This document shows positions 1 to 5,354 of a stretch of DNA of 5,852 bases, piece after piece. The first letter of the stretch is position 1. Each line of letters opens with the position of its first letter. Location of the stretch: contig JAKAAU010000105.1 in NCBI GenBank assembly GCA_021802165.1, positions 1 to 5,852 on the forward strand. The letters are read 5' to 3'. Source of the DNA: Thermoplasmata archaeon. Its GTDB lineage: Archaea > Thermoplasmatota > Thermoplasmata > Thermoplasmatales > Thermoplasmataceae. A model generated the notes under the pieces. The model saw only the letters and a program-made list of their open reading frames with translations. It did not search any database and was not told the origin of the DNA. Position numbers and translations under genes: made by a program.

Positions 1-490
1 CCCTGATTAAATGCTTTATTCCATAATCATTTCCTGTTTCCTCATCAGAAACAAATGCCACTCCCAGGTTAATTTTCAGCCTCGATTGATCAAGGTTTTT
101 TAAAAGCAGCAGGGTTGTGAATATTGCCTGCCCGTTGTCCTCTGATCCCCTCCCATATATTTTGTCACCATCTACCGTTGCCCTGAATGGTTCATGCTTC
201 CAGAGTTTCAGATCTCCCACCGGAACAGTATCCAGGTGTGATATAATCCATAAAGTTTTCTGGAAATTGCCCAGCAGAAGAACAATATTTGGCCTGGTAT
301 GCCCCGAACTGTCCTTTATGCTGTATTCCATTAAATCATTATAACCGAGGCTTTTCAGTATTTTTATTAATTCCTGGCCCTTCTTGTATTCTCCTTCTCC
401 ACCGGATAATGGAGAAATGGCCTCGATAGACAGCAATCTGCTGGCAGAATCGATTATAAATTCTCTGTCTGCATTTTCATTGGATGACAT
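1..490 (-). CDS. M20 family metallopeptidase / amidohydrolase (ArgE/DapE/carboxypeptidase-like), N-terminal part, truncated by window edge
   Basis: The first 163 residues are visible; the gene continues past the left edge, so the C-terminus and the second part of the catalytic domain are missing. The M20 zinc-site signature is clear. HLD at residues 85-87 gives the His ligand and the supporting Asp. GRGSEDNGQ at 113-121 gives the bridging Asp118. SDEETG at 148-153 supplies the catalytic Glu150 and zinc ligand Glu151. The family hydrolyses amide bonds of peptides or N-acylated amino acids (ArgE, DapE, dipeptidases) with a two-metal centre in the cytoplasm. The visible part does not identify the substrate, so no gene symbol is given. 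The ATG at 488-490 is chosen because a TATA box is centred about 23.5 bases upstream. An in-frame GTG two codons earlier is less likely. The preceding sfsA gene has the same orientation, but this gene has its own promoter. Confidence 0.88.
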   Translation of the reverse strand, partial: MSSNENADREFIIDSASRLLSIEAISPLSGGEGEYKKGQELIKILKSLGYNDLMEYSIKDSSGHTRPNIVLLLGNFQKTLWIISHLDTVPVGDLKLWKHEPFRATVDGDKIYGRGSEDNGQAIFTTLLLLKNLDQSRLKINLGVAFVSDEETGNDYGIKHLIR

Positions 491-509
491 AGGCACTAAT
501 TGTCATACA

Positions 510-517
510 TAATATAA
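510..517 (-). promoter_or_regulatory. TATA box for the M20 peptidase gene
   Basis: The minus-strand sequence TTATATTA is centred about 23.5 bases upstream of the ATG at 490. This is the spacing expected if transcription starts on or beside the start codon (leaderless mRNA). It lies between the sfsA stop and the peptidase start, so the peptidase need not depend on sfsA read-through. The assignment rests on sequence and spacing only. Confidence 0.6.
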
Positions 518-537
518 GGGTTGTTGATTTGAATGTG

Positions 538-1215
538 TTAATGGCATTCTTCCACCATATGGGAAAAGTTCACAGAACCCCTGATAGAGGAGAACACAAG
601 AAACCTGAATTTGACACCGTGGTCTATGGCCCTGTAATATGCCCCTGAAAATGCAGGGTCCCTTGACTCATTGGGTTTGAAGCACCGGGCATTTTCATTG
701 AAAATTAGAAAGAGGACATATGAACTGTAGCCTTCATCGATCAGGTGCATAAGGGTTTCAAGGTGTTTTTTCCCCCTTATGGTAGGTGCATCCGGGAATA
801 ATGCAATCCCGTCCTGGACCAGTGTGGCTGATTTAACTTCTATAAATGAGCGTTCGTACTGAAAGTCTATCCTGCTATCTCCCACAGTTACCTCCTTTTT
901 ATATCCTTCTTTCATGAAGAGTGCGGCTATGCTGGAGTGAAATCTTGAATCGTTGAAGGTCCATACATTATTGTTCCTGCAGAACGTGACGGAATACATT
1001 GTCTTCTTTCCAGGAGCTTTTCTTATCTTTATACTGTTTCCGGGATATATGAGCTCCTCGAGCCTGCCCGGATCATGTATATGCACAGGAATTTCTTTCC
1101 CGTCAGCGGATGCCATCACCAGAAATCTATTTGGCCGTGATATAACCCTGGCATCTATAAGTTCTGGAAAATGAATTACTGAAAAACCTGGATTCCTGTC
1201 AATAAACGGAGTCAT
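538..1215 (-). CDS. sfsA: SfsA family protein (sugar fermentation stimulation protein homolog)
   Basis: The product has 225 residues, close to E. coli SfsA (about 234). The N-terminal half, the OB-fold-like region of the family, carries the SRPNRFLV tract (26-33) and the HDPGRLEELIYPG tract (47-59), the archaeal version of the family signature. The C-terminal half has the PD-(D/E)xK nuclease-like core: SRID at 114-117, IEVKSATL at 125-132 (Glu126, Lys128), FPDAPT at 140-145 and RGKKHLETL at 147-155. E. coli SfsA binds DNA and was named for stimulating maltose metabolism genes; its biochemical role, especially in archaea, is unsettled. The fold and the retained Asp117/Glu126/Lys128 suggest nucleic-acid binding or cleavage, which is inference. 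The ATG at 1213-1215 has a TATA box at leaderless distance. No functional partner is evident beside it. Confidence 0.93.
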   Translation of the reverse strand: MTPFIDRNPGFSVIHFPELIDARVISRPNRFLVMASADGKEIPVHIHDPGRLEELIYPGNSIKIRKAPGKKTMYSVTFCRNNNVWTFNDSRFHSSIAALFMKEGYKKEVTVGDSRIDFQYERSFIEVKSATLVQDGIALFPDAPTIRGKKHLETLMHLIDEGYSSYVLFLIFNENARCFKPNESRDPAFSGAYYRAIDHGVKFRFLVFSSIRGSVNFSHMVEECH

Positions 1216-1234
1216 TTATAATAATTGAGAAATT

Positions 1235-1242
1235 ATATTTAA
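1235..1242 (-). promoter_or_regulatory. TATA box for sfsA
   Basis: The minus-strand sequence TTAAATAT is centred 23.5 bases before the sfsA ATG at 1215, again predicting a leaderless transcript. It sits in the 97-base gap after the P450 stop codon. The rest of that gap (1243-1312) is AT-rich and has only a short weak palindrome near 1288-1296, and no recognisable gene. Confidence 0.6.
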
Positions 1243-1312
1243 TTTCTATGGCATAAATCTGGTATTTTATCATGGTTTATATTTCCGCACACTGTGTTAA
1301 TTAATTTTAGCG

Positions 1313-2437
1313 TTAATCCATGTACAGTTCATTGAATCCATAAACCATGGGATTATCAAGCATTTTTGATTTTTCCCTGTTGACATTTATTCTGGGAAAT
1401 TTCTCCAGTATGTCTTTCAACCCTATTTCTGCCTCAAGCCTTGCAAGTGGGGCCCCCAGGCACATATGGACACCCATGCCGAAGGCAAGATGGTTATTCT
1501 TTCTCCTGTCTATCATGAACTCTTCAGGATTGTCAAACTGCCCTTCATCCCTGTTGGCGGAACCCAGCCATATTGAAATTCTATGCCCCTTTCTTATTTG
1601 CTTTCCGTTGAGGACGTAATCCTGTGCAGCGAACCTGTGGGGGAGGAACTGTATTGGGGAGTAGTATCTAAGTGTCTCCTCAATAAAATTTCTGTAATAT
1701 CCTTTGTCCTCCCTTACCAGTTCCTGAATGCCGGGATTTTCTGAAAGTGCCCTTACCATATTGCCAAGCAGGTTTGTGGTGGTTTCATTGCCGCCGATTA
1801 TCAAAAGCATGACATAACCAATTTTTTGTTCCACGGTAAGAGGGGTAGAGTGAAATAAACCACGATTTATCACAGACATAATGTCATCGCCATCTTTATG
1901 TGAAAAGATTTCCGACATCTTTGCATACATGTACCTGTTAATTTTATCAAATCCATCATCACGGCGATTTCCGATAATGTAATCAGACCATGCCTTGAAC
2001 ATTTCCCTCTCGGATTCAGGCACGCCAAGGAGATCTGAGATAACATTGACAGGGAGCCCGACGGCATAGCCGGATATAAAATCCTGACCCGGTTCCAGTT
2101 TAGATATGAGATCAGAGGATATTTTCTCTATATGCTCTGAATATTTTTCAATGCTGGAAGGCAGGAAAAATGGGGCAGAAATATTCCTCAGATCCTTATG
2201 ATCCGGGTTATCCATGGTAATGAAACTTGCACCGGGCCCCCTTCTACCATCTGCCATTCTTCCAGAATATGACGGGTCTGAGGAGAATATTTCGTTATGC
2301 ATGAGAATAAAGTGCACATCTGCATAATCAAAAACATCCCAGGCTCCTGAGTCCCTGTTGAAACTCACCGGACCCTCTGATCGCATTCTCCTGTAATAGC
2401 TGAATATATCCTGTGGCATGCCATTTAATCGCATCAT
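1313..2437 (-). CDS. Cytochrome P450, CYP119/CYP231-like soluble archaeal type
   Basis: A haem-thiolate monooxygenase. Numbering runs from an in-frame TTG at 2464, which would give 383 residues. The I-helix oxygen-activation motif GGNETTT is at 224-230 (Glu227, Thr228). The K-helix ExxR is Glu263-Arg266. The haem loop FGMGVHMCLG is at 328-337, with Cys335 as the iron ligand, followed by APLARLEAEIGL. There is no membrane anchor, and the length matches the compact thermophilic CYP119 (about 368 residues), so it is a cytoplasmic enzyme. The overall pattern resembles Sulfolobus CYP119 and Picrophilus CYP231. The natural substrate is unknown, and no ferredoxin or reductase gene lies beside it, so electrons must come from partners elsewhere. 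The ATG at 2437 (residue 10; another ATG follows at once) is preferred: the TATA box at 2478-2485 would start transcription near 2457, downstream of the TTG. That start gives 374 residues. Confidence 0.95.
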   Translation of the reverse strand: MMRLNGMPQDIFSYYRRMRSEGPVSFNRDSGAWDVFDYADVHFILMHNEIFSSDPSYSGRMADGRRGPGASFITMDNPDHKDLRNISAPFFLPSSIEKYSEHIEKISSDLISKLEPGQDFISGYAVGLPVNVISDLLGVPESEREMFKAWSDYIIGNRRDDGFDKINRYMYAKMSEIFSHKDGDDIMSVINRGLFHSTPLTVEQKIGYVMLLIIGGNETTTNLLGNMVRALSENPGIQELVREDKGYYRNFIEETLRYYSPIQFLPHRFAAQDYVLNGKQIRKGHRISIWLGSANRDEGQFDNPEEFMIDRRKNNHLAFGMGVHMCLGAPLARLEAEIGLKDILEKFPRINVNREKSKMLDNPMVYGFNELYMD

Positions 2438-2477
2438 AATATTAGAAAAATAACTAAACGCCAAAACAACGAATAGA

Positions 2478-2485
2478 TTATATAA
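2478..2485 (-). promoter_or_regulatory. TATA box for the P450 gene
   Basis: A symmetric TTATATAA lies in the 61-88 base gap between the secG stop and the P450 start. Its centre at 2481.5 predicts a transcription start near 2456-2458 on the minus strand, giving a short leader of about 20 bases before the ATG at 2437. I see no Shine-Dalgarno sequence there. The TTG at 2464 would lie only about 17 bases from the box centre and outside the transcript. Confidence 0.6.
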
Positions 2486-2525
2486 GGTTCCACATAACTA
2501 TTTGCAGGAATTTTAACTATGGCTA

Positions 2526-2693
2526 TTAAACTGGCCAGAATACCTTGGCAAGTTCTACAATAACACCCATGGCTATTCCAATATATATTATCAGTTTGGG
2601 ATCTATGGCTGGACCTTTTATTTCCTCTTCATTAAAATAACGTATTAAACCTGCTCCTGACTGGAAGTTTTCATTCTGGTTGTCCTTTGCCAT
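2526..2693 (-). CDS. secG: Preprotein translocase subunit SecG (Sec61-beta, archaeal)
   Basis: A 55-residue ORF, below common length cut-offs. It carries the archaeal Sec61-beta pattern throughout. A polar N-terminus (1-11) is followed by SGAGLIRYF (12-20), the acidic EEEIKGPAIDP tract (22-32), and one C-terminal membrane helix at about 34-53 (LIIYIGIAMGVIVELAKVF) ending FWPV. This small tail-anchored protein is the non-essential beta subunit of the SecYEG/Sec61 channel. Its cytosolic N-terminus lies near the ribosome and translocon. The usual archaeal length is about 53-60 residues, so it is complete. The ATG at 2691-2693 has a TATA box about 27 bases upstream. The upstream same-strand membrane protein ends 39 bases before it, and a signal peptidase gene lies 0.7 kb away, giving a secretion context. 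Identification is from remembered family sequence and is strong for so short a protein. Confidence 0.93.
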   Translation of the reverse strand: MAKDNQNENFQSGAGLIRYFNEEEIKGPAIDPKLIIYIGIAMGVIVELAKVFWPV

Positions 2694-2716
2694 TAATCAC
2701 ATTAATTTAATTATGG

Positions 2717-2724
2717 AATTTAAA
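2717..2724 (-). promoter_or_regulatory. TATA box for secG
   Basis: The minus-strand sequence TTTAAATT lies just after the stop codon of the upstream membrane-protein gene (2733-2735). Its centre is about 27.5 bases before the secG ATG, so the mRNA would be leaderless or nearly so. It suggests secG can be transcribed on its own even though the two genes are collinear and close. Confidence 0.55.
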
Positions 2725-2732
2725 GATTTTGG

Positions 2733-3329
2733 TTATGCGTTCCTGCCACTCAACATTGCATCAATGAATTCATCGGTACTCCGCTGCTCAACTATCAATC
2801 TGTATGCATGGCCTTCAGTTATTATGCTGAAGTAATTGGATTTTATAATGGATGGCAATCCCGGAGTATCAAGAGTATATGACCTCTTTCCCTGCGATAC
2901 CCCCAAAACGTATGTCAGGTCTATTTTGAGGAATGGCAAGTACGAAAGAACCCAGGGTGAGGCGTACTGGTAGAATTCCAGATAATGCCCGAGGAACACA
3001 GCCTTTGCCTCTATGTATTGTTCAACTATGAGCCCGGGAATTGTATCAAAGCCCTGATCGTGGATTGCCACATTGAATTTTTCTCTTGAATCCATTATAT
3101 TGATAACCTGATTTGGGGAATATTTGGGAATTTTATTCAGGATTTTCATCTCAGAGAAATGGTTATAGTATACAAAGGGAAAAACTGTTAATGAAATTCC
3201 TAATATAAAGAAAATAGCCGTGTAGATCATGAATGTAAGGAGAAAATCAACTGATTTTAGTGACACTATGATAGATAGGACTATGGAGAATATTAGCATT
3301 GAAAGAAAGTAATACCTTCTCCTGATCAT
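2733..3329 (-). CDS. Uncharacterised two-helix membrane protein beside secretion genes
   Basis: I do not recognise the family with confidence. From the ATG at 3329 the product has 198 residues. It starts with an RRR basic cluster (3-5), then two close hydrophobic segments (about 7-24 and 28-54), then a soluble domain of about 140 residues (55-198). By the positive-inside rule both ends are cytoplasmic, with a short outside turn. The tail of mixed beta character ends in a helix-like DEFIDAML stretch. That arrangement (membrane hairpin, beta-rich domain, final helix) recalls bacterial PH-like (DUF304-type) membrane proteins, but this is only a structural guess. In-frame ATGs at 3404 and 3437 would extend it to 223 or 234 residues; the longest would overlap the divergent signal peptidase. 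The 3329 start fits a TATA-like box at 3350-3357. It lies between secG and the signal peptidase gene, so a role in the membrane or export is possible but unproven. Confidence 0.75.
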   Translation of the reverse strand: MIRRRYYFLSMLIFSIVLSIIVSLKSVDFLLTFMIYTAIFFILGISLTVFPFVYYNHFSEMKILNKIPKYSPNQVINIMDSREKFNVAIHDQGFDTIPGLIVEQYIEAKAVFLGHYLEFYQYASPWVLSYLPFLKIDLTYVLGVSQGKRSYTLDTPGLPSIIKSNYFSIITEGHAYRLIVEQRSTDEFIDAMLSGRNA

Positions 3330-3349
3330 AAAATAATAATCATAGAAAT

Positions 3350-3357
3350 TTATTAAC
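3350..3357 (-). promoter_or_regulatory. TATA-like box for the two-helix membrane protein
   Basis: The minus-strand sequence TTAATAAA is centred 24.5 bases before the ATG at 3329, the leaderless spacing seen at other genes in the window. A second AT box at 3392-3399 also reads as TATA on the minus strand and would give a leader of about 40 bases. Both place the transcription start downstream of the ATGs at 3404 and 3437. Confidence 0.45.
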
Positions 3358-3391
3358 CGTTTTGGTTTTATTCCTGAATTCCAAAATACAG

Positions 3392-3399
3392 TTATATAT
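3392..3399 (+). promoter_or_regulatory. TATA box for the signal peptidase gene
   Basis: TTATATAT is centred 21.5 bases before the first ATG (3417) and 24.5 before the second (3420). Leaderless initiation is therefore expected, probably at the second ATG. The box is nearly symmetric and could also direct some minus-strand transcription towards the membrane protein gene. Confidence 0.6.
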
Positions 3400-3416
3400 G
3401 ACATCCCAATCTGCAA

Positions 3417-4244
3417 ATGATGAAGAGTGCCGTCCATGACAGGAAAAGCCTTTTTGCATCGCTGGCGTTTATCATTGCGGTTATTGCAATCCTTGTTTCC
3501 CTAACAGCATATTCCGGTGTTTTCCCACCAGCCAGCGTGGTTGAATCCTACAGCATGGAACATTCAGATAAATGGCAGTATGGATTGATAGATGAGGGCA
3601 CTGTTGTAATGGTAAAGAAGGTAAGCAGTGTAAATGATATAACAACCTATGTAAAGGGCAGGGAAATTAATTATTCCACATACGGTGAATTCGGAAATGT
3701 AATATTATACCATAATTCGGCACTGGGGGTTGTTACTATTCACAGGGCAATGTTCTATCTTTACTGGAATGGCACATCCCCGGAGATCAGGGGTTACCAC
3801 GGGCAGCCATACATTCATATATACGGGGATTCCATCCTGCTGGATAACATAGGCTATGCACACAGGAACCTTATTGTAAATGTTTCAGGATATACCGGAG
3901 ATTCTGGATTCATAACGGTTGGCGACCACAATCTCGCATGCCTTCCAGAGGATTCCGGCTACTATAACAAAACCTATAACGCATACTACGCATCAGATCA
4001 GAACATATGGGGAATCAGGCCGGTTAACCTCACAGATATAGTAGGTAAGGCCTATGGCTACATCCCGTGGATCGGATTGATAAAGCTGAATATACTCAGA
4101 ATGGAGGGAAAGTGGCCGAGGGAATATTACATACATGTGCCTGAGTACTCCTATGATGGGTTATTTCTTTCAATCATAGCTTTCCTTGCGGTGATATTCT
4201 TTCCTTACAGAAAGGCGTACAGAAAAATCAAAGGAGAAAGTTAA
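3417..4244 (+). CDS. Type I signal peptidase, ER/archaeal (Ser-His-Asp) class, S26B
   Basis: A membrane-bound serine protease of 275 residues that removes signal peptides from proteins leaving the Sec channel, with its active site outside the cytoplasmic membrane. An N-terminal helix (about 12-33) is followed by box B VVESYSMEH (41-49), with Ser46 as the expected nucleophile. Box C-like GTVVMVKKV is at 61-69. The IHR box (108-110) supplies His109 in place of the bacterial Lys. GYTGDSGFITVGDHN (158-172) and the ASDQNIWGIRPVNLTDIVG tract (192-210) match the last conserved boxes, with Asp170 and Asp194 as acidic candidates. The motif IPWIGLIKL (216-224) closes the domain. A second helix at about 248-263 and a basic tail (RKAYRKIK) anchor the C-terminus. 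Box B lacks the usual Pro two residues after Ser-Met (here Glu-His). It starts with two adjacent ATGs; promoter spacing slightly favours the second. Confidence 0.88.
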   Translation: MMKSAVHDRKSLFASLAFIIAVIAILVSLTAYSGVFPPASVVESYSMEHSDKWQYGLIDEGTVVMVKKVSSVNDITTYVKGREINYSTYGEFGNVILYHNSALGVVTIHRAMFYLYWNGTSPEIRGYHGQPYIHIYGDSILLDNIGYAHRNLIVNVSGYTGDSGFITVGDHNLACLPEDSGYYNKTYNAYYASDQNIWGIRPVNLTDIVGKAYGYIPWIGLIKLNILRMEGKWPREYYIHVPEYSYDGLFLSIIAFLAVIFFPYRKAYRKIKGES

Positions 4245-4259
4245 AAATCAGAAATTTTT
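4223..4259. terminator. Convergent T-rich ends of the signal peptidase and mevalonate kinase genes
   Basis: The two stop codons are separated by 3 bases (4245-4247). On the plus strand a T5 run lies at 4255-4259 just past the peptidase stop. On the minus strand a T5 run corresponds to 4243-4247 just past the kinase stop, and another to 4223-4227. Archaeal RNA polymerase stops at short T runs without hairpins, so overlapping 3' ends are likely. Strength cannot be judged from sequence alone. Confidence 0.35.
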
Positions 4260-5216
4260 GGAAATTACATCTGGCTTTCCGGCAACCTTGAGGTAAACAG
4301 GTTCACAGTTAAATTCCTTTGCAGCTTCCCTTACCTTTTCCTTATCTCCCTTTTCAACTGCCACGAAAACGTTTGTCCCACCGGTAACTATGTATGAGTT
4401 CCAGAATTCCTGTTTAAGTTCAGATATTTTATTTATAAAGTTCTGCATCTCTTCAGTAATTATATTGACACCAACCTCACGGAGCATAGAATGGTATTCC
4501 AGAGTATCTCTTTCCCCGGCCTCGAATATGCCCTTAATATCTCCAGTGTCTGCAAGTTTCTCCAGCTCCTTTGCACGTATTTCGGAATTTTTTACCCTTT
4601 CCTGGTACCTTTCATGATTTATAATATTCTCATGAATCACGTCTGAGGGTTTCCTCTCATCTGAAAATTTGCAGCCTACTATAACAAAGTCCTGGAAATC
4701 TTCCGGCCCCAGAATTTCGTCTGTAAGTGACTCCTTTCCATTTGCATGATTAATGGTAAACCCGCCATAAAGGCTTCTACCGGCACTTTCCGATATTTTC
4801 TGGAGGTCGTTTTCAAAATTGAATATATTTATGTTGTACTCGAATATTGATTCTATGCATTCACCTATTGCCGCAGCACCGGCATCCGAGCTCCCGCTCA
4901 GAACATTCTTATTCTCAGATATGAATGATACCTCACTGTATTCAGGATGCCTCTTGAGTATGTCATTTTTATATTTGTCTATGACAATAAACGGAGACCT
5001 GCTGGAATCCTCCGGGATTTTCCTTCCGTTGATTATTCCTGACCTTTCATTGGAAAGATAGAGGTCTGTTTTAACATATATTTCATCATTAAGCCCGGTG
5101 TAAGCTATTCCTGCTGTGGTGTGCCTGGGGATCCTTTTTACACTGTCAGATACACCGCCCAGCAGAAGTATTCCTATTGTAGGATATGCTTTGACTTCAA
5201 CGTAATATTTTTCCAT
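4248..5216 (-). CDS. Mevalonate 3-kinase (GHMP/mevalonate decarboxylase superfamily, Ta1305-like)
   Basis: From the ATG at 5216 the product has 322 residues. It resembles Thermoplasma acidophilum Ta1305 (about 318), which phosphorylates mevalonate at the 3-OH with ATP in the Thermoplasma-type isoprenoid pathway feeding archaeal lipids. Visible marks: AYPTIG (10-15); LLLGG (17-21) where decarboxylases have a YWGK-type tract; the phosphate loop SGSSDAGAA (107-115); ESAGRSLYGG (143-152), whose Glu143 probably corresponds to the mevalonate-binding Glu140 of Ta1305; and EYHSMLREVGVN (240-251). The IVTGGTN tract (276-282) has Thr278 where diphosphomevalonate decarboxylases keep the catalytic Asp of their FDAGPN-type motif. 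Loss of that Asp and of the YWGK Lys argues for kinase over decarboxylase. In-frame ATGs at 5246 and 5231 would add 10 or 5 residues. The 5216 start gives the same distance to AYPT as in Ta1305. A decarboxylase paralog is the main alternative. Confidence 0.9.
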   Translation of the reverse strand: MEKYYVEVKAYPTIGILLLGGVSDSVKRIPRHTTAGIAYTGLNDEIYVKTDLYLSNERSGIINGRKIPEDSSRSPFIVIDKYKNDILKRHPEYSEVSFISENKNVLSGSSDAGAAAIGECIESIFEYNINIFNFENDLQKISESAGRSLYGGFTINHANGKESLTDEILGPEDFQDFVIVGCKFSDERKPSDVIHENIINHERYQERVKNSEIRAKELEKLADTGDIKGIFEAGERDTLEYHSMLREVGVNIITEEMQNFINKISELKQEFWNSYIVTGGTNVFVAVEKGDKEKVREAAKEFNCEPVYLKVAGKPDVISKNF

Positions 5217-5254
5217 ATTCTGAAATTGCATATACAATAAAATCATTTTGTTAT

Positions 5255-5273
5255 AACGTGTTACGTTCCACGT
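5255..5273. promoter_or_regulatory. Candidate operator: three ACGT cores at 7-base period
   Basis: ACGT occurs at 5256-5259, 5263-5266 and 5270-5273, exactly 7 bases apart. The first pair forms a perfect inverted repeat (AACGT, 3-base spacer, ACGTT; 5255-5267). The outer pair forms another (ACGTG, 8-base spacer, CACGT; 5256-5273). The array lies between a minus-strand TATA box (5276-5283) and the kinase start, over the predicted transcription start. That is a usual place for an archaeal repressor site. No binding protein can be named. Confidence 0.4.
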
Positions 5274-5275
5274 AC

Positions 5276-5283
5276 ATTATAAA
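5276..5283 (-). promoter_or_regulatory. Probable TATA box for the mevalonate 3-kinase gene
   Basis: The minus-strand sequence TTTATAAT is the best TATA match in this gap and predicts a transcription start near 5255, with about 40 bases of leader before the ATG at 5216. Weaker boxes at 5251-5256 (TTATAA) and 5235-5242 (TTTTATTG) would give leaderless starts at the ATGs of 5231 and 5216, so the promoter actually used is unresolved. Confidence 0.45.
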
Positions 5284-5329
5284 TACATGGCTCTGTCTAT
5301 CTATTCAGAATTTATGTACCTAAAGAATT

Positions 5330-5337
5330 ATTTATAA
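5330..5337 (+). promoter_or_regulatory. TATA box for the CBS-domain protein gene
   Basis: ATTTATAA is centred about 21.5 bases before the ATG at 5355, consistent with a leaderless or near-leaderless transcript. No Shine-Dalgarno sequence stands in front of this ATG. Confidence 0.55.
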
Positions 5338-5354
5338 GGAATACATTAACTGGC

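Noticed and set aside
117..344. Plus-strand ORF of 75 codons
   Set aside because: It lies wholly inside the M20 peptidase gene on the other strand, which has clear catalytic motifs; the plus-strand product has no recognisable features.
1288..1296. Short palindrome CACACTGTG between the P450 and sfsA genes as a terminator or operator
   Set aside because: The arms are only 4 bases with no T run after them, which is expected by chance at this length.
953..1619. Plus-strand ORFs at 953-1174 and 1347-1619
   Set aside because: They are antisense to sfsA and to the P450 gene respectively, both well supported by conserved motifs.
1870..2067. Minus-strand ORF of 65 codons in another frame of the P450 gene
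   Set aside because: It is a frame shadow; the P450 reading frame is continuous and conserved through this region.
2465..2525. Gap between secG and the P450 gene as a possible small RNA
   Set aside because: It is only about 60 bases and explained by the P450 promoter; no stable hairpin or conserved RNA motif is visible.
4390..5061. Plus-strand ORFs at 4390-4617 and 4819-5061
   Set aside because: They are antisense to the mevalonate 3-kinase gene, and their products are low-complexity Ser-rich sequences typical of shadow frames.
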